A stretch of 64,000 nucleotides of DNA from Nectonema munidae (taxonomy: Eukaryota > Nematomorpha > Nectonematoida > Nectonematidae). The notes under the pieces were generated by a model. That model saw nothing but the letters and a program-made list of their open reading frames with translations, was not told the origin of the DNA and did not search any database. Below are positions 60,001 through 64,000 of the stretch, piece after piece. The stretch covers positions 496,001 through 560,000 of the forward strand of contig JAUIRK010000288.1 of assembly GCA_030549495.1 (NCBI GenBank), written 5' to 3'. The translations under genes and the position numbers were made by a program. How positions within the stretch are numbered: the first letter of the stretch is position 1; every line of letters begins with the position of its first letter.

Positions 60001-61293
60001 TGAATACTCAAAAAACCCCTTACATTTTTTCTGAAACCTTTGAGTTTTTCTGTTGAAGCGTGGGGAATTACAGAGGTCTCTTTGGTAAATTCGCGCGTAA
60101 ATTATTATGCCTCTTCTGTTTCCTTTATTCAAGCATTTGAGACATTGGTTTTCAATAACCAATCCTAATATATCTTAATCAATTGACTTAATCTGCTTTT
60201 CTTTTTGAATGACTTTTCATAAAAGCTGACGATTTTCATTTCGTAGTTCACTGGTGACTAGGGTTGCTAGATGTCCCAATTTTCAAGGATTGTCCCGGTA
60301 TTCTGTTGCCTAGCAACGGAATCCTGAAGAATTTATAAGAATCTCAGTTTTTCATTCACTAATCTTATATGTCAAAAAAAAGGATTTCAAAATTTTATCT
60401 CTTTTTAAAAAAACATCTTTTACTTTCAACGTTTTTTTGCATATTAATTATTTTTGTAATAAATCAAGACATTTTTGCGAAATTCGCTAAAAACTGATAT
60501 TTTGCGAAAATATAACTCGCGAATCTATTTATCGGAAATTTCTGCAGAGAAAAATAATTACAATATATGAAGATAATTTTGAAAATCAACTCTGAAGAGA
60601 GAGATCCCTCCTGCTGAGCATTCGAGGGGTTTAAAGAAGCGAAAGTTCATGTCCTGTATTTTACACAATGACTATTTAATATTTAATTTTTATACTTACC
60701 TTTTTCAATGTCTATTTTTCAATTTACAGAAATTAAAATTTATAACACCTGAATATATTTGTTTTTCTCATAAAACCCATTTTGGATGAGATCTACATAA
60801 AAATCAACTGTTAATGTGACAAAATTTTTATCAATTATTATCTGAGAAGATCAAATTTTTTATAATTAAATTAGCAAAAAACCTGACCTGACTGAGAAAA
60901 ATACATGTCTTTTTGGGATTTAGTAATGCAAAATGGTCTTAATTCAGTTGAAACTTGATTAGTGACCCACTTTCGAAAGCGTTTTTATACATATTTTAGG
61001 ATTTGCACCCAAAATTATTTAACTGGGCTTCCATTTTACGCATTTATGGGAAAGCATTTGAAAAAGAACAAAAGCTGAAAAGGGTAAGATTTCTAAATTC
61101 GTTTTGTGTTATACGTCAAATTAATTGAAACCTATCTTAGGTAAAAGAAGAGAACTTAGAAGAGTTGCAGCATCCGTCAAAAGATTTCACTCCAAATTAT
61201 AAACTACTGAATAATCTAAGAGGACAGATGATCAAATTGCAAGAAAGAAGGAAGCAACGACTGTCACTTTGTTCTACAATTCCCCTTTCTTAA
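26814..61293 (+). CDS. pasha: DGCR8/Pasha homologue, 13 traced exons (whole gene span)
   Basis: This gene encodes the dsRNA-binding partner of Drosha in the nuclear Microprocessor, which recognises primary microRNA hairpins. Traced exons: 26814-27035, 28185-29001, 31409-31551, 31617-31764, 40802-40891, 47223-47511, 47642-47743, 55246-55344, 56057-56285, 56503-56602, 57727-57783, 61000-61083, 61141-61293, about 840 codons against about 770 in human DGCR8. The order matches DGCR8: Ser-rich acidic N-terminus, WW-like region with RPYFLG, the SSIPCL haem motif, dsRBD1 (exons 7-9), dsRBD2 (exons 10-12) and a C-terminal helix. Phases agree at every junction except exon 5 to 6. Introns run from 57 bp to about 9 kb and the long ones are full of transposons. 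Family assignment is firm; exact borders of exons 4, 5 and 6 are not, because their donors are weak. Confidence 0.92.
28185..29001 (+). CDS. pasha: Pasha exon 2: long hydrophilic N-terminal region
   Basis: The exon is open for 272 codons after the acceptor ttttag at 28179-28184 and ends at the strong donor gtaagc at 29002, one base into a codon. It reads NISKRYSGYF, then a Lys/Arg/Ser-rich stretch, then a highly acidic block near the end, then YTVTRFK. This linker is poorly conserved between species but is charged and disordered in known DGCR8 proteins. The single base left over (c) joins the first two bases of exon 3 to give Leu. The next 2.4 kb is intron and carries an unrelated repeat-encoded protein fossil. 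Confidence 0.82.
29190..30390 (+). mobile_element. Broken copy of an unclassified repeat-encoded protein family
   Basis: The central 177-codon frame (29391-29924) reads YCTTDIVQLLHMLGVRQYEP, DWMLFIDSNKRSLKYLVLHN, DLKVVNFLLGQESGFTKYPF and KKDWPVQDELLLCRGKNVIN. An N-terminal piece before it (PHPFSQNKIND) and a C-terminal piece after it (HFLFSHMDSFFENT, then MMADY) lie in the same order as in related proteins I know from cnidarian and arthropod genomes. A second copy on the - strand (61327-62368) confirms that it is repetitive. It is broken in several places. No catalytic domain is assigned to this family. It lies in Pasha intron 2. Confidence 0.7.
30460..30960. repeat. Diverged interspersed repeat, also near 60660-60960
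   Basis: Words such as caatgactatttttcaac, ttacagaaat and catgg/tgac..gagagaaa recur at similar spacing in 60700-60940. Neither copy has a coding frame. The relation is weak and the ends are not defined. Confidence 0.35.
30980..31110 (+). mobile_element. tRNA-like SINE, copy 1
   Basis: ggggcgtgagtaaggtttgt, a split B-box-like gattcgatcctgtatc, then caagcctactttcctcatag and cgatacaagcggcgcaaatg match the copy at 47889-48010 in order and spacing. The A-box-like gcgtgagta...gttaga and B-box-like sequence suggest an RNA polymerase III promoter. It is diverged and lies in Pasha intron 2. Confidence 0.65.
31409..31551 (+). CDS. pasha: Pasha exon 3: WW-like part of the haem-binding region
   Basis: It reads PEESDYDILPKNWIKIIHAS, then GFPIFFDKVSRVCSSTRPYF and LGPLNLR. 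This lines up residue for residue with the DGCR8 WW segment (LPDGWI..THNSGMP...SRV...SRPYFLG). The first signature Trp is present; where I recall a second Trp in human DGCR8 this protein has Ser. Acceptor ttttag at 31403-31408 is preferred over the cag at 31377-31379 because only the former matches the phase left by exon 2. The donor is gtaagc at 31552, after a whole codon. In DGCR8 this segment helps form the dimeric haem-binding domain. Confidence 0.93.
31617..31764 (+). CDS. pasha: Pasha exon 4: haem-ligand motif Ile-Pro-Cys
   Basis: After a 65 bp intron the exon reads KHRIPVSSIPCLNQFKKLGK, matching RKH..PLSSIPCLHYKKM of DGCR8. The Cys codon 31647-31649 sits where human Cys352, the axial haem ligand, lies. 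An acidic and Asn/Gly-rich stretch follows (GNDGGCSNGAAKEDNKETF). The donor is uncertain: gtctta at 31765 is weak but leaves the phase exon 5 needs; gtagta at 31712 (after ggct) is an alternative in the same phase. Beyond 31765 the frame runs into a hydrophobic, intron-like stretch and a stop. Confidence 0.88.
31765..32480. other. Pasha intron 4, 5' part, no feature seen
   Basis: This AT-rich sequence has only chance frames. A 104-codon frame on the + strand continues past the proposed exon 4 donor in hydrophobic, intron-like sequence. Confidence 0.5.
32490..32665. repeat. Homopolymer-rich stretch, possible assembly artefact
   Basis: G8, T11, A9 and G14 runs are crowded into 170 bases (ggggggtgttgttttttttt, aagggggggggggg). 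Sequence just right of it belongs to the gypsy fossil, whose outer LTR is not found here. The join looks unreliable. Confidence 0.5.
32700..37040 (-). mobile_element. Ty3/gypsy LTR retrotransposon fossil
   Basis: Parts seen on the - strand, in element order: LTR (about 37030-36690), a primer-binding region of the type complementary to a Ser tRNA next to it, gag with capsid-like sequence (36493-36044) and a CCHC knuckle (near 35870), protease-like region (about 35670), reverse transcriptase with YMDDLL (35380-34750), RNase H with TDHRPL (34617-33720), integrase with an HHCC finger (from about 33755) and integrase C-terminus (to about 32880). The second LTR is not seen. Coding is broken in roughly six to eight places. 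It is moderately old and lies in Pasha intron 4. Confidence 0.92.
37030..37300 (-). mobile_element. RTE-like LINE reverse transcriptase fragment
   Basis: On the - strand the frame reads VKIPKEWGKIKIV, IYKNKGDKLECFNLRGINYW and then VKILERILDKIMHSLVDISS and FMPGRSTVDAIF, a standard RT segment. It stops at the gypsy LTR, so the LTR element appears to have inserted into it. The C-terminal remainder is not found on the far side. Confidence 0.8.
37474..40456 (+). mobile_element. hAT transposon (SCAND3/ZBED-like transposase), broken, with a nested MULE
   Basis: It begins with the typical hAT terminus cactggttttcaaactggag. Transposase pieces on the + strand: RQAERLNRSRFDK, CHNIREQLILPCGKDIILNV and HILLSNDTVRRLIG (37880-38150), then, after the insertion, DELKNVFNEIIKTVYFIKTN (39597-39818) and KEQFIDLVNG, LAKMALKVLILFVTTYE (40030-40200). 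A degraded right end (cttcaaactcaac) is near 40456. It carries several frameshifts and stops and a 1.2 kb MULE insertion at 38400-39590. It lies in Pasha intron 4. Confidence 0.8.
38400..39590 (-). mobile_element. MULE with FLYWCH zinc finger, nested in the hAT
   Basis: Both ends carry repeats of aaaagagtgaca (near 38405-38490 on one side and 39540-39585, inverted, on the other). The - strand frame from 39169 reads MDKYVFVKSQKDKEKLVFNG, YIYRYQRSRNHNHYFYCEDK and NCNGSATF...HNHLP, a FLYWCH finger with its two Cys and two His. It continues after one frameshift as QVVRRIRKKQFPSE. The catalytic DDE domain is missing, so this is an internally deleted copy. Confidence 0.75.
40802..40891 (+). CDS. 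pasha: Pasha exon 5: short linker exon
   Basis: This 90 bp exon lies between a good acceptor (aattctag at 40794-40801) and a good donor (gtcagt at 40892). With two bases joined to exon 4 it reads GSEAKQSFILNSNNVDVSSM and REVKLKDSI. The last part resembles the KVEVCKDES segment that precedes the folded core of DGCR8. It ends one base into a codon. The intron before it (about 9 kb) holds the gypsy, hAT and MULE insertions; the intron after it is about 6.3 kb. Confidence 0.65.
40892..44370. other. Pasha intron 5, first part, no feature seen
   Basis: The sequence is AT-rich and non-coding. A tRNA-like B-box (tgttcgattcccgaacc) occurs near 41530 without a full cloverleaf. Confidence 0.4.
44380..44995 (-). 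mobile_element. hAT remnant, same family as 37474-40456
   Basis: The - strand begins at about 44995 with ctcagtggttttcaaactcc and follows the other copy for its first 250 bp, including the segment with cattgggtcatttgc-like words. The frame at 44590-44387 reads VKLKHIILSNDTIKRLIEEM then an apparent 16-codon duplication of RLIEEMSG / GLIREMSDDI. No C-terminal transposase part remains. It lies in Pasha intron 5. Confidence 0.75.
45130..47215. other. Pasha intron 5, last part, no feature seen
   Basis: Only short frames and AT-rich sequence are seen before exon 6. Confidence 0.4.
47223..47511 (+). CDS. pasha: Pasha exon 6: segment before dsRBD1
   Basis: It is open from the acceptor tttttcag (47215-47222) and reads FAYLKTSCRSHF, ITSKEIIRFHHFRDKDLPIK and later NGALKITGRTINEA. 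This lies where DGCR8 has [20 protein letters not shown] and, later, NQKLITL. Similarity is moderate. The chosen donor gtcgtg at 47512 leaves one base (a), and joining exon 7 gives Lys-Phe-Phe-Phe-Asn-Pro, close to KKEFVINP. The entry phase (0) does not match the exit of exon 5 (1); an internal acceptor at 47330-47331 would fit the phase but would drop the first part. Confidence 0.72.
47642..47743 (+). CDS. pasha: Pasha exon 7: start of dsRBD1
   Basis: The exon reads FFFNPENKSISSLFHEYVQF then FEKVHPKYEVFSV, a clear match to [20 protein letters not shown] and VLKVRPVYNF of DGCR8. It carries the first helix (LFHEYVQFF) and first strand of dsRBD1, which binds the primary microRNA stem. The acceptor is aaag at 47638-47641, the donor gtaggt at 47744, and the exit phase is one base. 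Intron 6 before it is 130 bp. Confidence 0.95.
47889..48010 (+). mobile_element. tRNA-like SINE, copy 2
   Basis: It reads ggggcgtgagtagcgttggt, tagat, then ttgcgttcaataccgcatca and agcctgccttactcatagtc, gatacaagcgtcac. It shows the A-box-like and B-box-like motifs better than the copy at 30980. It lies in the intron after Pasha exon 7, in the same orientation as the gene. Confidence 0.65.
48960..49330 (+). mobile_element. Possible Bel/Pao-like integrase tail fossil
   Basis: One frame reads FIEDLGSYKNVDLNVGTTVL then IKSEDYLWYLNRR. The VGTTVLIKSED...W pattern resembles the end of Bel/Pao polyproteins. The stretch is short and isolated, with no LTR seen. Low confidence. Confidence 0.25.
49843..50172 (-). 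mobile_element. piggyBac transposase, C-terminal fragment
   Basis: The 109-codon frame reads VLVYNKFKSGVDVCNTILRE, YKPSRRWLYRVFCSYLDIEA and HNSWVIQTHN, then KYFIRDLSLKLGE. It matches the end of the piggyBac DDE domain (YN..KGGVD..D.....Y..RR.TRRWP..LF...LD....NA). Only this part is kept. It lies in the intron before Pasha exon 8. It could belong to the autonomous relative of the TTAA-flanked copies in this window, but nothing here links them. Confidence 0.72.
50640..51700. other. Very AT-rich intron DNA, no feature seen
   Basis: Long A and T runs and only short chance frames are seen. Confidence 0.4.
51707..52663 (-). mobile_element. Uncharacterised repeat-type protein, broken
   Basis: Three consecutive - strand frames (52663-52466, 52434-52201, 52204-51707) read as one protein: NNILRNKEKWRKNLIDFDKS, TGIWLSGEDKKLYQLQISSN, then LPDRNNARWNSRAINALFAF and ISYDWAKCWFDDQNWKEGRN. 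The ARWNSRAI-type motif is familiar from repetitive hypothetical proteins of arthropod genomes. No catalytic domain is recognised. At least two frame changes separate the pieces. It could alternatively be a young retrogene. Confidence 0.4.
53151..54450 (-). mobile_element. MULE (FLYWCH-type) transposase fragment with terminal repeats
   Basis: The - strand frame at 53882-53640 reads LQALAFVPRNDVVDLFLELM and LSNFLEYSESTWLGMVQRGK, followed in another frame (to about 53320) by DFPRTNNSLEGWHQAFNRRG and THPTIGKLF. This is the C-terminal part of a MULE transposase. The ends contain atgactaaagac...actgtatgcc (53151) and, inverted, ggcatacagtctttagccat (to about 54450), with subterminal repeats of gcctaatg. 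The DDE core is largely missing. Confidence 0.75.
54826..55220. mobile_element. Second foldback element related to that at 3369
   Basis: Bases 54826-55080 form an inverted repeat: gatattaattttaaggaggc at one end and its complement ending gatatc at the other, with cctttgttgtt / aacaacaaagg near the centre as in the first element. A further terminus, with atgcctccataattctaccc and cactatgtggttat, follows to about 55220 and matches the right end of the 3369-4080 element. It lies in the intron just before Pasha exon 8. Confidence 0.7.
55246..55344 (+). CDS. pasha: Pasha exon 8: middle of dsRBD1
   Basis: It reads DDTKNPFCSKLFIKGVNYGT then GYGSNKKKAKEEA once joined to exon 7. This matches the b2-b3 strands and start of helix 2 of dsRBD1, with the GSNKKKAKEEA stretch equivalent to ASSKKLAKNKAA, the Lys-rich RNA-contact motif. 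The acceptor has a long pyrimidine tract (55230-55245) and the donor is gtattt at 55345. The 7.5 kb intron before it contains piggyBac, MULE and foldback repeats. Confidence 0.95.
56057..56285 (+). CDS. pasha: Pasha exon 9: end of dsRBD1 and inter-domain region
   Basis: The exon reads AKNAFMVINPELAKMYTNN, a Ser/Glu-rich linker, then DYELFETLKITDPLVMDLSI and KTGEMRPYVVLLNCLQ. These match ATLEILIPDFVKQTSEEKP and the segment [30 protein letters not shown] of DGCR8, including the helix that starts dsRBD2. The acceptor tttttag ends at 56056; the donor gtataa at 56286 leaves two bases (aa), and with exon 10 these give Lys. The 217 bp intron after it has no recognisable insert. Confidence 0.95.
56503..56602 (+). 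CDS. pasha: Pasha exon 10: strands of dsRBD2
   Basis: It reads NFGLMDSNVSFDMKLLKGNI then FEFTLKAGSISKT, matching [20 protein letters not shown] and the following b-strands of DGCR8 dsRBD2. The acceptor is ttcgtag ending at 56502; the alternative tgcag at 56467-56469 was rejected because the frame after it does not match. The donor gtaatt at 56603 follows a whole codon. Confidence 0.94.
57727..57783 (+). CDS. pasha: Pasha exon 11: RNA-contact helix of dsRBD2
   Basis: This 57 bp exon encodes VTCKNKKEGKNKAAQHILQ, closely matching GWCKNKRVGKQLASQKILQ of DGCR8. It carries the Lys-rich start of helix 2 that binds the RNA groove. It has a clean acceptor (gtttcag ending 57726) and donor (gtattt at 57784), and phase 0 on both sides. 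Confidence 0.95.
58740..59945 (+). mobile_element. RTE-like LINE fossil, 3' half
   Basis: The RT segment (58748-59029) reads GHSLYFAFIDLKKAFESLSR, VKVIEALYKSEDTYIKINDS and KVRLHQGSVLS. The region after the RT domain (59552-59803) reads RLNTTEMRMLIIVCNFSLKF and NSILEKQSLQCFGHINKRSK. The 3' end, cttgctgggaaagtatcc, runs into an (ATT)n tail near 59930. Several frameshifts are present, and a homopolymer patch (59225-59310) interrupts the middle. It lies in the intron before Pasha exon 12. Confidence 0.8.
59220..59312. repeat. Homopolymer-rich patch inside the LINE, possible assembly artefact
   Basis: Runs of T (about 20) and G (9 and 6) lie where the LINE protein should continue. Similar patches occur at 17221-17640 and 32490-32665. 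Confidence 0.5.
61000..61083 (+). CDS. pasha: Pasha exon 12: end of dsRBD2
   Basis: The exon reads DLHPKLFNWASILRIYGKAF then EKEQKLKR and matches [20 protein letters not shown] of DGCR8, one of the most conserved stretches of the family. The acceptor atattttag ends at 60999; the donor gtaaga is at 61084. It is separated from exon 11 by a 3.2 kb intron containing a LINE fossil. Confidence 0.95.
61141..61293 (+). CDS. pasha: Pasha exon 13: C-terminal Drosha-binding helix and stop
   Basis: It encodes VKEENLEELQHPSKDFTPNY, then KLLNNLRGQMIKLQERRKQR, then LSLCSTIPLS and a stop. This corresponds to the DGCR8 C-terminal tail (ELQQ..KPNLHILSKLQEEM), a helix known to dock on Drosha. The intron before it is only 57 bp, with acceptor atcttag. 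The stop codon at 61291-61293 overlaps an AATAAA hexamer. Confidence 0.94.
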   Translation, partial: VKEENLEELQHPSKDFTPNYKLLNNLRGQMIKLQERRKQRLSLCSTIPLS

Positions 61294-61297
61294 TAAA
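61292..61297 (+). promoter_or_regulatory. Candidate polyadenylation signal AATAAA
   Basis: The hexamer overlaps the last two bases of the Pasha stop codon. If used, the 3' untranslated region would be only about 20-40 bases and would end just before the antisense repeat-encoded frame that ends at 61327. The region is AT-rich, so chance occurrence is quite possible. Confidence 0.35.
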
Positions 61298-61326
61298 TAT
61301 TCTTAATTTCTTTTTATTCGAATTTT

Positions 61327-61990
61327 TTATCGTTTTTGTTTGTAATGTTTGTTAGAATCTCGAGAATTCCATAGGCACAGAAAACACATAAATTTAGTGT
61401 AACCTGTTTGCAAACCGTTTAAAATTGCCACTACTTTTAAATCCGCCAAGAGAAGCCAATTGTGCTCTTTGTATTTTACTTTTTCTAGTATAAATTTCAG
61501 GTTTTTATAGTTTTCTTTTAAAGAGGCTGAATAAGCGATTGGTATTGATGGCAAAGCATTTCCTATATGTAAGAGTACAGCTTTGGTACTATAAACTGAA
61601 GAATCAATAAAAAGTCTCCATTGTGAAGCTTCATAAAATAAATTTAATTTTTCAAAAAAAGTATAAATATTGCTACAGTAGCACAAATTGTTTTCAAACA
61701 AAAAAAATTCTTCCAAAACTTCAGATCTTGAACGATATTTTATTATTCTAGTTTCTCTGGTTAAAAGATTCTTTTTTTTCAACCGAGAAACTAAAAGTTC
61801 ACTCTGTGTTTAGTCAAATTCAAATCATTAACTAAATCATTTAATTCACTTTGATTAAACACCATTGGCTCATTAAATGATGAGTTAGAAAAACGAAATG
61901 TTTCATCGCTTATTCGGTCTCAGAGCTTTCTGAAGAAAATTTTGATGAAACTGAAGGTGCAATCGGTATAGGAATCTCTTCAGAATGAGT
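61327..61990 (-). mobile_element. Unclassified repeat-encoded protein, middle part (second copy)
   Basis: The 151-codon frame (61782-61327) reads TRIIKYRSRSEVLEEFFLFE, YEASQWRLFIDSSVYSTKAV, YKEHNWLLLADLKVVAILNG and LQTGYTKFMCFLCLWNSRDS. Just upstream, another frame reads FNQSELNDLVNDLNLTK and YPNLNSAIRPI. It aligns along its length with the copy in Pasha intron 2 and is better preserved, although truncated before the C-terminal part. It ends 34 bp from the Pasha stop and is antisense to the gene. Confidence 0.7.
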
Positions 61991-62074
61991 TATTGGACGA
62001 ATAGCGGAATTTAAATTTGGATAACTTACTTTATAGGCGCTTTTGATGTTATACCTACAAAGTATATGTAAATA

Positions 62075-62368
62075 CTAATACAAAAAATATTTATAAGCGA
62101 AAAAATTACCTCGTAATTCAGTCATGCAAAAATAACAGTCTGTGTAATGATCCGTGGGCTCTCTCCAAATCAATGGTATTCCAAATTGTAACTTTTGATA
62201 TTTATTTTTAGACCATTTTGACAAAGAATTTAAACAAGTAGTACAGCATATATGTGTAACCCAAGTTTTATCTTGGTCTCCCAATTTAATTCCAAAGTAT
62301 AATTTATAAAGTTTTTTAACATAAGGTGTCATTTTTCTTTTATTTTTTTTTAAACCTAACACAGCCAC
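62075..62368 (-). mobile_element. Unclassified repeat-encoded protein, N-terminal part with Cys pairs
   Basis: The frame reads MTPYVKKLYKLYFGIKLGDQ, VTHICCTTCLNSLSKWSKNK and LIWREPTDHYTDCYFCMTEL. Two Cys-x-x-Cys pairs (CCTTC and CYFC), with a His nearby, would suit a zinc-binding module. A short gap with intron-like edges separates it from the part at 61327-61990, but the frames did not join cleanly by hand. An upstream extension to about 62400 is possible. Confidence 0.65.
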
Positions 62369-62625
62369 AAATGTAGCAAAAACTGTCGGGGTTAGTTTTG
62401 CATAAATTTCTAGGCATTTTAATATTGACTAATTTTAAGCTGCAAAAATTAAAAAAAACCAAATTACTAAAAATTTAAGTCATTTTTAAAAAAAAAGATT
62501 TTTAATTTCAAATTTGTCATAAAAAATGCATGAATAAAAGTTAGTTTCATTTTTTTAGTTTAAAAAAAAATTTTTTGTTGGAGAGTGTTTTTAAAGGGGG
62601 ACATTTATAATGGTACAAATCAGTG

Positions 62626-63310
62626 TTTCCCAAAGTAGGCGGCAGCGCCCCTAGGGGCCTTTATCAAAACACAAGGGGCGTCAAATGTTTTGCACGAGAT
62701 AAGGTGCGTTAGAGTCGCACAAAGGGGCGCTGTATAATTTTTGATATATTTTTTAACTCACGAGAACATTGAAACTCGGAATAATACGTTCAACATGTGT
62801 AAATAGAAGAGCTTTCACAAAAGCTTATGTATGATGTGTACTCATCGCCACATGTTTCTGATATTTTTCTCTGACATTTTTATTCCCCTCACGTGCATAT
62901 AGCTTGCACATTTCACAGATTTTGAAAATGGCAGAAAGTTCAAAGAAAAAGTGTCGGCAGTATAACTTTGAGTATCTTAAGTTTGGGTTTATTCCATTTT
63001 TAATTATGAACAACAGCCAATGTGTCTCCTTTGCGAAAAGGTATTTTCAAATGAAGCAATTATAGAATTTAATAACCGGAATCGAATTTCATCGTTTATC
63101 ACAAAAGCGTGATGATGGGTTTGTTTGTTCATACAATATTTCAAAATTGATTGCTAAATCAGGGAAACCTCACACAATTGGAGGACAACTTATTTTACCA
63201 GCTATAGAAGAAGTTCTCATTACAGTAGTGCATTAGCAATAATTCAGTACAAAGAAGAATTGATGAGATGGCGTGCAATTAAGATGAAGTATTAAAATCG
63301 AAGATGGGAT
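62626..63310 (+). mobile_element. hAT transposon (ZBED-type transposase N-terminus), broken
   Basis: It begins with cagtgtttcccaaagtaggc, a hAT-like terminus. From the ATG at 62929 the + strand reads MAESSKKKCRQYNFEYLKFG then, in shifted frames, CLLCEKVFSNEA (BED-like Cys pair) and SKLIAKSGKPHTIGGQLILP. This matches the start of SCAND3/ZBED-like hAT transposases. The C-terminal part and the right end are not seen. Confidence 0.75.
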
Positions 63311-63880
63311 AAATTTGTCATTTTTCGAAAAATCAGTAATTTTTAAGTAAAACTAATTTTTAGTAATAACCTGTATAATTTTTTTCTTATAAAATCATTT
63401 TTTAATTGTTTTAATTCCATCCAATAGAAAATGTTGTAATAACGTGTATTATAGAAAAAAATTGAAAAAAATAAAGATTTTGACTTAAAATTATATTATT
63501 TTACATCGTGAAGCTATGGCGGTAAATAAAGACTTAAAAATATTGATAATAATTATTGAAATGGATCTCAATTTCAAAAATGTATAAAAAGGATTTTCTT
63601 TAAGATAGACTTTGTTTAAAATTCTTGCATTAACTTTTTATTCAAAGTTGAAAATTTTGACAAAAAATTGAGTGAAAATCGTCAAAAGTAAAAAAATATC
63701 TCAAAAGTATTTTTTTGAAAAGTTTTAAATATAATTAAATTTAAGAGATTTTATATCTGATGAAATTATGTATAAATGAAATGGCGCAGAGTCAATGAAA
63801 AGTGCTTAAAAATTATAAAAAATTAAATTAGTAAACAGTCTTTATTCAAAAATTTTAAGGGATAAATTTTCGACCACTGT

Positions 63881-64000
63881 GGTCATAACGGATCTTCATC
63901 TACCAACTGCAAGAGAAAGGTGAACATTTACTGGGATTATAGTAAACCAGTAACGCGTCATCTCCCTCCTCAAGTTGGTAGTTGAAGATCCGTTATGACC
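63881..64000. repeat. Inverted repeat of 28 bp arms at the window edge
   Basis: ggtcataacggatcttcatc (63881) pairs with gatccgttatgacc at the very end (64000). The 28 base arms have one mismatch across a 64 bp spacer. This could be a small palindromic element, or the end of a larger one extending past the window. Confidence 0.7.

Noticed and set aside
60255-60330. gggttgctagatgtcccaat...ttgtcccgg resembling a widespread repeat terminus
   Set aside because: Only one end is seen; no element can be bounded.

Overview
The window is AT-rich (about 30% GC by eye) eukaryotic DNA with spliced genes and many transposons. The repeat mix is hAT, FLYWCH/MULE and piggyBac DNA transposons, RTE- and CR1-like LINEs, tRNA-like SINEs and a Ty3/gypsy fossil. 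With a divergent DGCR8/Pasha gene, this fits an animal, most likely an arthropod. I cannot name the species.

The main gene is a complete-looking DGCR8/Pasha homologue on the + strand from 26814 to 61293. Pasha is the dsRNA-binding partner of Drosha in the Microprocessor, which starts microRNA processing. I traced 13 exons by hand (about 840 codons). They cover an acidic Ser-rich N-terminus, a WW-like and haem-binding region with the Ile-Pro-Cys motif, two dsRNA-binding domains and the C-terminal Drosha-binding helix. Most exon phases join; the exon 5 to 6 join does not, so one small exon or splice site is probably still missing.

On the - strand, a second host gene occupies at least 5015 down to 1134 (or 14). 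It encodes a His/Gln/Ser-rich protein that I do not recognise. A phase-compatible candidate first exon lies at 22595-22747. If that is right, the two genes diverge from a roughly 4 kb intergenic region and the - strand gene has a 17.6 kb first intron.

The rest is repeats. From 5.46 to 16.07 kb two copies of a non-autonomous, TTAA-flanked, piggyBac-like element lie head to head and form a giant inverted repeat. A third copy (23165-26085) lies between the two genes and carries a nested hAT remnant and a nested SINE; both empty sites can be read in copy 2. At 16.1-19.9 kb there is a retroposon with a clear target duplication, a low-complexity tract and two satellites. The Pasha introns hold a broken copy of an unclassified repeat-protein family, two tRNA-like SINEs, a Ty3/gypsy fossil (32.7-37.0 kb), a hAT with a MULE nested in it (37.5-40.5 kb), a second hAT (44.4-45.0 kb), a piggyBac transposase piece (49.8-50.2 kb), another uncharacterised repeat protein (51.7-52.7 kb), a MULE (53.15-54.45 kb), a foldback element (54.8-55.2 kb) and a LINE (58.7-59.9 kb). 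Downstream of Pasha lie an antisense copy of the unclassified repeat-protein family and another hAT.

Most short open frames in the window are chance or shadow frames and are not listed.
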